Origin: Bacillus sp. AFS037270
GTDB lineage: Bacteria > Bacillota > Bacilli > Bacillales_B > DSM-18226
Reading direction: 5' to 3'
NCBI RefSeq assembly: GCF_002585305.1
Contig: NZ_NUNF01000037.1
Location: 1 to 57,687, forward strand
DNA: 57,687 nt
Made by a program: the position numbers and the translations under genes
Notes under the pieces: model-generated
Told to the model about the DNA's origin: nothing
The model's input: only the letters and a program-made list of their open reading frames with translations
The model's database searches: none
Shown here: positions 44,322-53,858 of the stretch, one piece after another
How positions within the stretch are numbered: position 1 is the first letter of the stretch
Layout of the letters: the number at the start of each line of letters is the position of its first letter

Positions 44322-47072
44322 ATGAAATTTAGAACAAAGCTTTATGGTGGATTAGTCCTTATCTTACTTTTTAACATTATTTTTCTAGTCACTTTATTTA
44401 AGATGATCAATCAACAGACGGTTACGATGAATTCGCTAGTTTCAGAGTTAGACGAGAGGAAGTTGATGGCTTCTACGATAGAGTTCGAGGTAGGTAACAT
44501 GGGCAGAGAACTGAGTGAGATTGCCTCCATTCCACCTAATTCTGTCCTTTCTCAAGTAGTAAACGAATGGGAACAATCAAGGAACAACATTCGCTCCTCG
44601 ATTGAAATGCTCGGAAAGATGGACAACCGTAAAGAAACACAAGCCTTAATTTCTAAATTTAACACGCTCTACAAAACATATGAAGAAGTCGGTAACCAAA
44701 TAATTATTTTACAAAAAACCGATCAAAACGCTGATTTTGACAAGCTCATTTGGGGAGATATCAAGCGCGATCGGGCCCGGCTCCATCAGATTACTGATTT
44801 GTTGTATACCCTGCAGGAACAGGAAATGAAAGATCAACTCCTGCGGACAAAGCAAGCCTATAACCTTGAATTACGTATGATTTATATCGTTGTTGCCATT
44901 GGTTTCCTAATAGGTTTATTTGTCGCAATTTGGATCATTCGGGGTTTAACCAAAAATTTGCAGCGGGTTTCTTCTGTTATGAGCAATGTTGCACTTTATC
45001 ATGGTACACAGTTTCCCCGAATTGGTGTAATGGCCAAAGACGAAATCGGGAAGATCTCCAGTGCCTATAATCGAATGGCACAAACATTAGAAGAAAAAGC
45101 GGTGCAGGAAAAAGCATTAATCGAAAAAGCCGAGGAACACAGCTGGCTTAAATCAAAAGTGGCTCAGATTACTTCTATGTATACTGCTGTCGAGGATTTT
45201 AAGACTTTGTCGCGTTTATTTATCCAAAATATCACACCGATGGTAGATGCACACTTTGGTGTTTTTTATATTAAAGAATGCAACAACGGTGAACAACGTC
45301 TGGTAAATATGGCTTCATATGCCTTTAAACATGATCCGGCTACATCAAGAAGTTTCCATCTCGGTGAGGGACTTGTAGGACAGGCTGCGGCAGAGAAGAA
45401 ACCGATGATGCTCTCGGAGATTCCCGATAATTATGTAAAAATTGCTTCTGGAATTGGGGAAGCAGCGCCCAAACATCTAATGATTCTACCGGCTGAATTT
45501 GAAGGAGAGGTCTTGGCTGTTCTTGAGGTGGCTTCTTTTAAACCATTTAATGCCGTTCAACAAGCCCTTCTAAAAGAAGTCATGGCCCATATCGGCATAA
45601 CCATCAACAGTGTCGGCAATCGAATGCAGGTCAAAAAATTATTACAAGATTCTCAAGCATTGACAGAAGAGCTGCAAAGCCAATCTGAAGAGCTTCAACA
45701 GCAGCAAGAGGAACTAAGAATCATGAACGAGGAGCTCGAGGTACAGTATCAAAATTCTGAGCATAAAAAAAAGGAATTGGAGAAATTCAGTAATGCTCTT
45801 GAAGAGAAAGCACAGGAACTTGCTCTTACCTCCCAATATAAATCCGAATTTCTTGCGAATATGTCGCATGAGCTTCGTACTCCTTTGAACAGTTTATTAA
45901 TTCTTGCTCAAATGCTAATAGAAAAAAAGAATGAAAATTTAACCGAAAAACAATTGGAATACATCCAAACCATTTATTCATCTGGAAATGATTTGCTTCA
46001 TTTGATTAATGAAATTTTAGATTTAGCAAAAGTTGAGGCTGGAAAAATGGAGGTTATTCACGGAGAAGTACCTTTGGAGAAAATTACTACCTTTGCAGAA
46101 AGATATTTTTCGCCTTTAGCTCGTCAAAAAAATTTGGAGTTTAGTATTTTCTTAGATGATGATTTACCGGAAAGCATCTACACTGATGAGCATCGACTCA
46201 ATCAAATTTTGAGAAACCTTTTATCTAATGCATTTAAATTCACCGAAAAAGGGTGTATTTCCTTCCTTATCAAGAAGGTTGGTCCAAATGAATTAGACAA
46301 GCACGATTTTACTGGGCAGAATGAACCAATGCTCAGTTTTACCATTGCTGATACCGGAATTGGTATTTCAAAGGATAAACAGCAATTAATTTTTAATGCG
46401 TTTATGCAAGCGGATGGTACGACTAGCCGGAAATATGGGGGGACAGGCTTAGGTTTATCGATTAGCCGTGAGTTTGCCCACTTGCTTGGAGGCTTTATAG
46501 ATTTAAGTAGTGAAGAAGGGGCTGGAAGTTCCTTCACTCTTTACTTGCCCATTCATCAATTGAACGAAAATGAAACTCAAATTCCATACCTTTTGGAAAC
46601 GGCGGCTGCACTTCAAGAAGAGGAAAGCCATTCCTTTGGCGGGAGAGAGTTTCAATCGAATGGAGTAGTCGACGAAGAAACACTGGAATACTCGTTAATG
46701 AATGGGAAGAAAATTTTGATTGTAGATGATGATATGCGAAATATTTATGCCTTATCCTCTGCTCTTGAGGAATATGAAATCGAGGTTCTTTTTGCAGAAA
46801 ACGGCAGAGAAGGGATCGACGCGTTACAAGAAAATCCAGATATTGATCTCATATTGATGGATATTATGATGCCGGAAATGGATGGATTTGAGGCCATGCG
46901 CAACATTCGTACAAAACCGGAATTTCAGGAGTTACCAATTATTGCATTAACGGCCAAAGCGATGAAACATAACCGTGAAGAATGTATCCAGGCTGGTGCG
47001 TCTGATTACATTAGCAAACCGATAGATTTAGATCAGCTTTACTCCCTGATACAGGTTTGGCTATATAGATAG
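44322..47072 (+). CDS. Hybrid histidine kinase, HAMP-GAF-HisKA-HATPase-REC (RsbK-like)
   Basis: 916-aa membrane sensor. Order: membrane helix about 9-27, four-helix-type outer loop to about 185, second helix 187-207, HAMP 207-262, GAF about 290-430, coiled coil about 435-505 (many Glu/Gln), HisKA with H516 in MSHELRTPL, HATPase (NLLSNAFKF, DTGIGI, GGTGLGLSI), and a C-terminal receiver with D847 in LMDIMMPEMDG. This matches RsbK of the B. cereus group, which controls sigma-B through a PP2C response regulator and is modulated by the CheR-type methyltransferase RsbM. A CheR gene follows directly. No PP2C or rsb gene is nearby, so the output may differ. Confidence 0.92.
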   Translation: MKFRTKLYGGLVLILLFNIIFLVTLFKMINQQTVTMNSLVSELDERKLMASTIEFEVGNMGRELSEIASIPPNSVLSQVVNEWEQSRNNIRSSIEMLGKMDNRKETQALISKFNTLYKTYEEVGNQIIILQKTDQNADFDKLIWGDIKRDRARLHQITDLLYTLQEQEMKDQLLRTKQAYNLELRMIYIVVAIGFLIGLFVAIWIIRGLTKNLQRVSSVMSNVALYHGTQFPRIGVMAKDEIGKISSAYNRMAQTLEEKAVQEKALIEKAEEHSWLKSKVAQITSMYTAVEDFKTLSRLFIQNITPMVDAHFGVFYIKECNNGEQRLVNMASYAFKHDPATSRSFHLGEGLVGQAAAEKKPMMLSEIPDNYVKIASGIGEAAPKHLMILPAEFEGEVLAVLEVASFKPFNAVQQALLKEVMAHIGITINSVGNRMQVKKLLQDSQALTEELQSQSEELQQQQEELRIMNEELEVQYQNSEHKKKELEKFSNALEEKAQELALTSQYKSEFLANMSHELRTPLNSLLILAQMLIEKKNENLTEKQLEYIQTIYSSGNDLLHLINEILDLAKVEAGKMEVIHGEVPLEKITTFAERYFSPLARQKNLEFSIFLDDDLPESIYTDEHRLNQILRNLLSNAFKFTEKGCISFLIKKVGPNELDKHDFTGQNEPMLSFTIADTGIGISKDKQQLIFNAFMQADGTTSRKYGGTGLGLSISREFAHLLGGFIDLSSEEGAGSSFTLYLPIHQLNENETQIPYLLETAAALQEEESHSFGGREFQSNGVVDEETLEYSLMNGKKILIVDDDMRNIYALSSALEEYEIEVLFAENGREGIDALQENPDIDLILMDIMMPEMDGFEAMRNIRTKPEFQELPIIALTAKAMKHNREECIQAGASDYISKPIDLDQLYSLIQVWLYR

Positions 47073-47912
47073 GTGGGAATAACCATGACCAATATCGATC
47101 AACTGCAGAAAATAGAGATTGAGTTATTACTAGAAGCGATTTATCGTCATTATGGATATGATTTTCGGAACTATGCCGCTCCCTTCATTCAAAGAAGAAC
47201 GTTGAATCGAATGACTGCGGAAAAGCTAAGGACTATATCCGGATTACAGGAAAAAGTTTTACACGATCCCCTTGTGATGGATAGGTTGTTTTATGATTTT
47301 TCTATTAACGTAACAGAAATGTTTCGGGATCCCTCTTTTTTCAAGGTTCTTCGAGAAAAGGTCATCCCGATTGTAAGAGAATATCCTGCGATCCGAATCT
47401 GGCATGTCGGCTGTGGTTCTGGAGAAGAAGTTTATTCGATGGCTATTTTGTTGCATGAAGAAGGCGTATTGGAAAAAACCAAGATTTATGCTACTGATAT
47501 CAATCAAGTCAATTTAGAAAAAGCGAAACAAGGTTCTTTTCCCTTAGAAAAAATGAAACTTTATACCACCAACTACATTCAATCTGGGGGAGAGAAGGCT
47601 TTTTCAGAGTATTATTCGGTAAAAAATGAACAAGCTGCGTTTCATTCCTTCTTGAAAAAGAATATTGACTTTTTTCAGCACAATTTGGTTACCGATCAAT
47701 CATTTAACGAGTTTCATATCATTATTTGTCGGAATGTGATGATTTATTTTAATAAAGAATTACAAAATCATGTTCATCGCTTATTTTACGAAAGTCTATT
47801 TTATTCAGGTTTTTTAGGGCTTGGAAAAAGAGAGGAGATTCGTTTTACCGATTATGCAAAATACTATGAAGTACTCCATTCAGCAGAAAGACTTTACCGA
47901 AAAAACAAATAA
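47073..47912 (+). CDS. CheR-type protein methyltransferase (RsbM-like)
   Basis: 279 aa. The N-terminal helical part (YGYDFRNYAAPFIQRRTLNRM) and the SAM domain with WHVGCGSGEEVYSMAILL and IICRNVMIYF are those of CheR. CheR methylates glutamates of chemoreceptors, but there is no chemoreceptor here; the likely substrate is the coiled-coil or HAMP region of the upstream kinase, as RsbM methylates RsbK. It starts directly after the kinase gene. The next gene begins inside its 3' end. Confidence 0.9.
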   Translation: MGITMTNIDQLQKIEIELLLEAIYRHYGYDFRNYAAPFIQRRTLNRMTAEKLRTISGLQEKVLHDPLVMDRLFYDFSINVTEMFRDPSFFKVLREKVIPIVREYPAIRIWHVGCGSGEEVYSMAILLHEEGVLEKTKIYATDINQVNLEKAKQGSFPLEKMKLYTTNYIQSGGEKAFSEYYSVKNEQAAFHSFLKKNIDFFQHNLVTDQSFNEFHIIICRNVMIYFNKELQNHVHRLFYESLFYSGFLGLGKREEIRFTDYAKYYEVLHSAERLYRKNK

Positions 47913-49950
47913 ACCAGACACAGAAATGATTAATATATTAATGGTGGACGATCTTAAGGAAAACTTAATTGCATTGGAAGCTGTTCTCTCTTCACCCAGT
48001 TACCGTTTGGTTACGGCTAGGTCGGGGGAAGAGGCGTTAAAATGCATTTTAAAACAAGATTTCGCTGTCATTTTGCTGGATGTTCAAATGCCTGGACTCA
48101 ATGGCTTTGAAACGGCAAAGCTTATTAAAGCCAGAAAAAAGTCAAAAAATATTCCGATTATCTTTATTACCGCCATCAGTCAAGATATGGAACACGTTCT
48201 CCATGGTTATTCTGTTGGGGCCATTGATTACATATTTAAACCGTTTAATCCTGAGACATTAAAACAAAAAGTAGAACAGTTTGTTAAAATCTATAAAAGT
48301 CATACGGAAAGTTTAAAACATACTGAGTGGAAAAATTCGATTGAACTTGAGGAAGTTAACCATAAATTGAATCGGACAACCGTTGATTTATATAAAACGG
48401 AGACTCTAGCAAAGGTGATGGGGGAAACATTGATGGACACGATTGTCACCTTTGATGAATCTGGGGTGATTTTATCCATCAATCCGATGGTAGGGAAAAT
48501 GTTTGGTTATAACAGTGAGGAATTAATCGGGAAGCATGTAGCCACTATTCTCCCTGTGGTAAAGCAAGAGGGAGATCGGATGGCTGTATTATCCATGCAT
48601 GCACTTACCAATTCTACAGTAGGGAAAATAATAGAAGGTGTTGCCTTACGGAAAGATAAAAATCGATTTCCTGTCGATATTCAAATTGGAAAAGCAACCA
48701 TCGAAAACACTCCTCTTTTTGTTTGCACGATTCGTGATGTGACAGAACGGAAAGAGATAGAGAAAATAAAAAACCACCAATTCAATCTTCTAAAAAAAGT
48801 AGTGGAAGAGCGTACGTTAGATTTGTTGTCTACGAATGAGAAGCTTAAAGCGGAAATTCAGGTGCGAAAAAAGATAGCGGATGACCTATCTTTTTCCCAT
48901 GAACGATTTAAGAAAATATTTGAAGCTAGTCCATGCTTAATGGCGATTCGTTCCATAAGGAATGGAAGATTTATTGATGTTAACAAAGCATGGCTCCATT
49001 ATACAGGTTTTGATTATGCAACAGTAAAGAATCAAGTTTTTGACTGGGCCCTTTTTACGTGTGTGGATGGGAATAAAGTCGATTTAGTTGATCCTGAATG
49101 GAATAAGACTTTGAGCAATCTAAAAGTGACATACCAATCTAAAAACGGGGAAAGGCGTTCCGGATTGTTATCCACGGAAGTCATTGAAATACAAGACGAA
49201 GCATGCGTTCTCATCGTGGTAAATGATATTACTGAAAGAGAGAACTTAGAAAAAGAAATGTTACGTTTAGATCGATTAAATCTCATTGGAGAAATGGCGG
49301 CTGGAATTGCGCATGAAATCCGAAACCCCATGACGACTGTGCATGGATTTTTGCAAATGTGGAAAAGCAACAAACAACCGCTGGCACCTGAATTCATTGA
49401 TATAATGCTGGATGAATTAAACAGAGCAAATAGCATCATTAAAGAGTTTTTAACACTGGCAAAAAATAAAGCAAGTAATAAAACAAAACAATCTTTAAAT
49501 AGAATCATAGAAGCGATCCTTCCCTTAATCAATGCAGAAGCAGCCCTTGCTGGGAAAAGTGTCCAGTATCAATCGGAGCCATGTCCTGAACTTTTCTTAG
49601 ATGAAAAAGAAATTCGGCAGCTTTTCTTGAATCTTGCCTTAAATGGACTTGAGGCGATGGATATGGGCGGGACTCTTATCGTTAGAACCTACAGTGAAGA
49701 AGAAGAGGTTATTTTAGAGGTGAAGGATTGTGGAAAAGGAATAAATCCAGACAATCTTGACAAAATTGGCACTCCATTTTTTACGACAAAAGACCAGGGG
49801 ACGGGAATGGGGCTAGCTGTTTGTTATAGTATCGCCGACCGGCATCAGGCGAAAATCAAGGTTCAGACAGGGCATGAAGGAACAAGTTTTTCTATTTGTT
49901 TTAATCGTTTTTTAGATGAAAGTCTATACTTGAATGGTGAGAAACAGTGA
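47821..49950 (+). CDS. Response-regulator/PAS/histidine kinase fusion
   Basis: Soluble signalling protein of up to 709 aa. A receiver comes first (ILMVDDLKENL; D87 in LLDVQMPGLNG; FKPFNP), then a PAS domain (about 195-310), a coiled coil, a second PAS (about 355-470), and a kinase with H498 in GIAHEIRNP and GTGMGLAVCYS. The frame is open from TTG 47821, overlapping the CheR gene by 92 bp; ATG 47854 or 47866 are alternatives. None has a well-spaced ribosome-binding site, so translational coupling is likely. It can accept phosphate from the hybrid kinase and then act through its own kinase, a two-layer relay (inference). Confidence 0.88.
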   Translation: MEKERRFVLPIMQNTMKYSIQQKDFTEKTNKPDTEMINILMVDDLKENLIALEAVLSSPSYRLVTARSGEEALKCILKQDFAVILLDVQMPGLNGFETAKLIKARKKSKNIPIIFITAISQDMEHVLHGYSVGAIDYIFKPFNPETLKQKVEQFVKIYKSHTESLKHTEWKNSIELEEVNHKLNRTTVDLYKTETLAKVMGETLMDTIVTFDESGVILSINPMVGKMFGYNSEELIGKHVATILPVVKQEGDRMAVLSMHALTNSTVGKIIEGVALRKDKNRFPVDIQIGKATIENTPLFVCTIRDVTERKEIEKIKNHQFNLLKKVVEERTLDLLSTNEKLKAEIQVRKKIADDLSFSHERFKKIFEASPCLMAIRSIRNGRFIDVNKAWLHYTGFDYATVKNQVFDWALFTCVDGNKVDLVDPEWNKTLSNLKVTYQSKNGERRSGLLSTEVIEIQDEACVLIVVNDITERENLEKEMLRLDRLNLIGEMAAGIAHEIRNPMTTVHGFLQMWKSNKQPLAPEFIDIMLDELNRANSIIKEFLTLAKNKASNKTKQSLNRIIEAILPLINAEAALAGKSVQYQSEPCPELFLDEKEIRQLFLNLALNGLEAMDMGGTLIVRTYSEEEEVILEVKDCGKGINPDNLDKIGTPFFTTKDQGTGMGLAVCYSIADRHQAKIKVQTGHEGTSFSICFNRFLDESLYLNGEKQ

Positions 49951-50891
49951 AGAAAAAGAGTTTGATCCTAGTTGTTTCTGCAGTTTTTATCTGTGGTTTA
50001 TTGGGTTATTTTTACATAGCATTAGCGGCAGAAAAGCCGACCGTTGCTGTGGTGTTGAAAGATACAAAGTCGGAGTATTGGTCGATCATTGTCTCTGGAA
50101 TTGAAAAGGGAATGACCAATTTTGGAGTAAAGGCAAAAATTTATGCTCCCAGTCAAAATAATGAAGATCAACTCGCTCTTTTGTACAGGGTATTAAAGGA
50201 AAAACCGGACGCACTTATATTCTCTCCGCGAAATCCTGCAGAATCTGTACCGATATTAGAGGAATTTAAAAAGAAAAATATCCCAGTCCTGCTAGTGGAT
50301 ACGGGGGTCGATTGGTCTGGTCAAACATCCTTTATTGGAACAGATAACCCTTCATTAGGTGAAAAAGCCGGAGAGGTATTATCTTCGATGCTGCAGCCGG
50401 GAGACAAGGTCGCCCTTATTGGCAAGATTTCAAAAGATAACGTAAGTGAGGACCGGATTCAAGGGGCAAAAGATGCTTTGCATACAGTTGGAATTGACAC
50501 GGTCGAAGGGTATATACTCGTAGATGATGACAATGCCAAGGTTAAGCCTGTCATTGATGAATTAATGAAGAGTAATGCTGATATCAAAGGTGTTTTTGCC
50601 TCTGATGACGGGATGGCGTTAGAAGTCATTAAGTATCTTAACCAGAAAAAATTAAACCTTCCAGTCGTAGGCGCAGACGGAATTATCGAAATGCTGAAAT
50701 ATGTTGAAAAAGGAACGTTAAAAGGCTCAGTTGCGCAGAATCCATATGACATGGGCTATATCAGTGTGGAAAATGCCTTAAAAGCGATAAAAGGGCAAAG
50801 AGTAGAAAAAAGTATTAACAGTGACGTCGATATTATTACACATGATAATGCTAAAAGCAAAATAGAGTTTTTAGAGGGATTAAATAACTAG
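49947..50891 (+). CDS. Periplasmic-binding-protein-like sensor component (RbsB family)
   Basis: 314-aa exported protein of the ribose/galactose-binding type (Peripla_BP_4). The N-terminal hydrophobic segment (about 5-27) ends in ALAAEKP, a plausible signal-peptidase site; no clear lipobox is present, so it may be secreted or membrane-anchored. TVAVVLKDTKSEYW, FSPRNPAESV and DTGVDW...FIGTDN mark the fold. The GTG start overlaps the kinase stop (GTGA). No transport genes follow, so it probably presents a ligand to the hybrid kinase. Confidence 0.88.
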   Translation: MKKKSLILVVSAVFICGLLGYFYIALAAEKPTVAVVLKDTKSEYWSIIVSGIEKGMTNFGVKAKIYAPSQNNEDQLALLYRVLKEKPDALIFSPRNPAESVPILEEFKKKNIPVLLVDTGVDWSGQTSFIGTDNPSLGEKAGEVLSSMLQPGDKVALIGKISKDNVSEDRIQGAKDALHTVGIDTVEGYILVDDDNAKVKPVIDELMKSNADIKGVFASDDGMALEVIKYLNQKKLNLPVVGADGIIEMLKYVEKGTLKGSVAQNPYDMGYISVENALKAIKGQRVEKSINSDVDIITHDNAKSKIEFLEGLNN

Positions 50892-50926
50892 ACGGTTAAA
50901 ACATTCATCTTATAACATCGAAAAGA

Positions 50927-50969
50927 GCCAAATAGCCCCCATTCTCATTCAGAGTGGGGACTATTTGGC
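50927..50969 (+). terminator. Terminator of the kinase cassette
   Basis: GCCAAATAG with CTATTTGGC and an inner CCCCA/TGGGG stem form a long hairpin with one mismatch. The T-run after it is short. Confidence 0.7.
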
Positions 50970-51055
50970 GTTCAATTCTTCATAACTTTTAGAATTGAAA
51001 TAGATGGAATGGATAACTTAAGGAAGTACGGGTTATAAAATTTGGAGTGAATACG

Positions 51056-51607
51056 ATGAAACATCCAACATTTGAAGATATTAAGAAAGCCAGAGAAACT
51101 CTGAGGGACATTTCAATTAGGCACTGGTCCCAGGATGACCTATTTACTTGGAAGTGGTGGTTGTTGCTCGTTGCAGCTATCATTCCGTGGCTTATTTGGA
51201 TCAAGTTTCATGATAAGAATAGAACTTTCGAAATCATGTGTTATGGCTTAATTTGGGCAATATTAGCATCCATTACAGATGTCATTGGGGGAGACTTGAT
51301 CTTATGGGGGTATCCAGACAAGTTGTTACCAATGGTGCCTCCTTTACTTCCTGCTGATATTACAGTCATTCCAGTTTCTTTTATGTTTATTTATCAGTAC
51401 GCAAAAACTTTTAAAACATACTTGTTGCTCTCCTTAATACTATCTGCAATCTTCGGGTATATCATTGAATTCCTATTTATAAAAATCGGGATGTTTGCTT
51501 TACATAAGTGGACACATACCTACTCATTTATTGGCTTTTTTATACTATCTCTAGTGGTATATACATTAATAAAAAAACTTACGCCTAATGATAAAATAAA
51601 AGAATAG
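51056..51607 (+). CDS. CBO0543-type membrane protein
   Basis: 183-aa protein with five hydrophobic helices and a charged N-terminus of about 35 residues. The pattern RHWSQDDLFTWKWW then WLIW is typical of this Bacillus/Clostridium family of unknown function. The frame is open to GTG 51047, but GGAG at good distance favours ATG 51056. Single gene with a strong terminator. Confidence 0.8.
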   Translation: MKHPTFEDIKKARETLRDISIRHWSQDDLFTWKWWLLLVAAIIPWLIWIKFHDKNRTFEIMCYGLIWAILASITDVIGGDLILWGYPDKLLPMVPPLLPADITVIPVSFMFIYQYAKTFKTYLLLSLILSAIFGYIIEFLFIKIGMFALHKWTHTYSFIGFFILSLVVYTLIKKLTPNDKIKE

Positions 51608-51615
51608 AAAAAGTA

Positions 51616-51662
51616 AAAAGCTAAGCCACTAACCAGCTCGGGTCTGTAGTGGCTTAGCTTTT
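51616..51662. terminator. Terminator after the CBO0543-type gene
   Basis: A perfect 16-bp stem (51616-51631 with 51647-51662) with As on the left and Ts on the right. The next 250 bp up to the lipoprotein gene hold only a doubtful short frame. Confidence 0.9.
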
Positions 51663-51918
51663 CTTGTTCCCATTATTTTTATTTTAAATTGTGAGAGGAA
51701 ATTATCAGTACCTTCAGATGTTAAGTTAAAATGTTTGTATCTATCATGATTTTAGTGATAATTATAAATAGGCCTAAATTTGCCATTGCGTATGGAAACT
51801 TTCTGGAAGAAGATGAAGTCTGCTTCTTGATGTTTAGTGAAGAGTATACAAAAAAAGGTCTAAATTGTAATGTCTCAGTTTATTTCAACAAGAAAAACTT
51901 TAGAAAGGATGAGGTGTA

Positions 51919-52293
51919 ATGAAAAAATTAACTAGTCTAATCATTGGCCTATTATTGGTTTTTATGGCAGGATGCAGTTCAAATAACTTTGATCTAAAGC
52001 TAACTACACCCAAATCATTTACACCAGGCCAATTAACTCCCATTCAATTAAAAATCTTAGACCGTGAGGGTAAACCCGTAAAAGGTGCTAAGGTTAGTGC
52101 AAAATTGGACATGCAAGGGATGAGTCATGGAGATACTTCATTGAAGTTGCAGGAAACAGGGAATGGCGTGTATGCTGGGAAAGCTAACCTTGAGATGGAA
52201 GGGGATTATACTGCAACCATTCAAATAGATTACAACGGAGAAAAATCGCTGAGAGAAAAAAGATTTTCGATTGTTTATAACAAGGCACAATAA
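51919..52293 (+). CDS. YtkA/FixH-like lipoprotein
   Basis: 124-aa lipoprotein with lipobox MAGC (Cys 19) and an immunoglobulin-like domain of the YtkA type: GQLTPIQLKILDREGKPVKG, DMQGMSHG and a C-terminal strand. Such proteins are thought to act in metal or cytochrome-related processes at the membrane surface. GAAAGGATGAGGTG precedes the ATG. A remnant of its 3' end is found at 38680-38720. Confidence 0.85.
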   Translation: MKKLTSLIIGLLLVFMAGCSSNNFDLKLTTPKSFTPGQLTPIQLKILDREGKPVKGAKVSAKLDMQGMSHGDTSLKLQETGNGVYAGKANLEMEGDYTATIQIDYNGEKSLREKRFSIVYNKAQ

Positions 52294-52322
52294 GTGTTAG
52301 AAAGTGCATTTTATTATAAATA

Positions 52323-52360
52323 AAGCAGGGGGACGGAGCCGAATAACCGTCCCCCTGCTT
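52323..52360 (+). terminator. Terminator built from a GGGGACGG-type repeat
   Basis: A perfect 14-bp stem (52323-52336 with 52347-52360) followed by CTTCTTCT. Its right arm CCGTCCCCCTGCTTC is the same as the core of the repeat at 54186-54199. Confidence 0.75.
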
Positions 52361-52382
52361 CTTCTTCTAAAAAGCCCGAAAA

Positions 52383-52396
52383 TTGAAAACGTTACC
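52383..52396 (+). promoter_or_regulatory. cre site upstream of the efflux gene
   Basis: TGAAAACGTTACCA fits the cre consensus at every position. It lies about 95 bp before the Bcr/CflA gene. The following CCAATTTTATTTGT is similar to the sequence after the cre-like site at 54081. Confidence 0.6.
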
Positions 52397-52490
52397 ACCA
52401 ATTTTATTTGTTTACCTTTGAGCAAGGTTCAGGTTATAATGAAGCTTATTAATTTAGGATATCGAAATATTTTTAGAAAGGCGATGGACA

Positions 52491-53732
52491 TTGATTAAAC
52501 CTAGTGGAAAAAAACGAATACAGCTTGCTATACTCTTAGGATCACTTGGACTGTTAGGGCCTTTTACAATCGATACGTATTTACCGTCTTTTCCAACGAT
52601 TGTAAATGATTTTGGTACTTCGGCTTCACTCGTACAAATTAGTTTAACCTCCTGTTTATTAGGTCTTGGATTAGGGCAATTGTTTATTGGTCCTATGAGT
52701 GATGTGAAGGGACGCCGACAACCCTTGCTAATCTTTATCAACTTGTACTTACTTGCTTCTATAACATGCGCGTTAGCGCCCAATATCTATTTCCTTATTA
52801 TCGCTCGATTAGTCCAGGGCTTTGCTGCTGCTGGCGGACTTGTCATTTCAAGAGCAATTGTTCGAGATCTTTTTAGCGGAAGGGAACTGACCAAGTTCTT
52901 TACGATGATGGTGTTAGTGGGTAACCTTGGACCGATCGTTGCACCGATTGCTGGAGGAGGGATTCTTGCTTTTACCAATTGGCATGGGGTTTTTATTGCG
53001 TTGGCTATAATAGGTGCAGTGTTGCTCATTACTGTTGCTTTAAAATTAGAAGAAACTCTGCCGACAGAAAAGCGTGTTCCAAGCAATTTACCACAAATCA
53101 TGAACAACTTTGGTTCTTTATTCAAAGATCGGACGTTCATGGGGTACGCACTAACGCAAGGTTTTACTACTGCAGGAATCTTTGCCTATGTATCTGGGAT
53201 TCCGTTTGTCTATCAGAATATTTACCAAGTTACACCGCAGCAATTTAGTTTATTATTCGGAACAAATGGATTAGCATTAATTATTGGAAGTCAGTTAGTC
53301 GGCCGCTTGGCTGACATCATATCGGAGCGGACTTTCTTAAAGATCGGGTTAGCCATCTCATCCATAGCGGGTGCATGGTTACTCGTTGCTTTGTTATTAA
53401 AAGCTCCGCTTTTCGCCGTCGCGATTCCGATCTTCTTTTTTGTAGGTTCCATCAGTATTATTGGGACCACGTCTTTTGCTTTAGCCATTGAAACCCAAGG
53501 ACATATTGCAGGCAGTGCCTCTGCCTTATTAGGGTTATTGCCATTTGTACTAGGCTCATTAACGGCTCCACTTGTGGGAATAGCAGGGGCGTATACAGGC
53601 GTTCCTATGGGCGTCATCATCTTTTGCTCAAGTTTTCTTGCTTTCCTATCCTATTTTGTATTGGTTCGGAAATCTTCGCTTGGGATACAAATTTCTAATG
53701 ATCAGTGTTCTGTAAAGAAACCCAGTATCTAA
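52491..53732 (+). CDS. Bcr/CflA-family drug-resistance MFS transporter
   Basis: 413-aa proton-coupled efflux pump with twelve helices. PFTIDTYLPSFPTI after the first segment and GPMSDVKGRRQPL in loop 2-3 are typical of the Bcr/CflA group; GLVISRAIVRDLF is the antiporter motif region. The start is TTG at 52491 with AAAGGCGATGG upstream. Substrate unknown. Confidence 0.9.
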   Translation: MIKPSGKKRIQLAILLGSLGLLGPFTIDTYLPSFPTIVNDFGTSASLVQISLTSCLLGLGLGQLFIGPMSDVKGRRQPLLIFINLYLLASITCALAPNIYFLIIARLVQGFAAAGGLVISRAIVRDLFSGRELTKFFTMMVLVGNLGPIVAPIAGGGILAFTNWHGVFIALAIIGAVLLITVALKLEETLPTEKRVPSNLPQIMNNFGSLFKDRTFMGYALTQGFTTAGIFAYVSGIPFVYQNIYQVTPQQFSLLFGTNGLALIIGSQLVGRLADIISERTFLKIGLAISSIAGAWLLVALLLKAPLFAVAIPIFFFVGSISIIGTTSFALAIETQGHIAGSASALLGLLPFVLGSLTAPLVGIAGAYTGVPMGVIIFCSSFLAFLSYFVLVRKSSLGIQISNDQCSVKKPSI

Positions 53733-53744
53733 AAATATAAATTT

Positions 53745-53789
53745 AAGGAGAACACATTTCGATAACTACCGAATGTGTTCTCCTTTATT
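53745..53789 (+). terminator. Terminator after the efflux gene, second member of the hairpin family
   Basis: A perfect 14-bp stem (53745-53758 with 53772-53785) and Ts. The loop TTCGAT start and stem sequence match the fdhD terminator, and one C-G pair there is A-T here, so pairing is kept. Confidence 0.8.
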
Positions 53790-53858
53790 TATCTACTATT
53801 AATCTTAATAAGAACATATAGTTTAGGATTTTTCCTTTCAATATATTTTTATCTAAGG

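Noticed and set aside
49032..49532. 166-codon minus-strand frame
   Set aside because: It mirrors the conserved PAS and kinase region of the fusion protein on the other strand.
51731..51919. 62-codon frame before the YtkA-like gene
   Set aside because: No ribosome-binding site and no motif; it may be decayed sequence, so I do not call it a gene.
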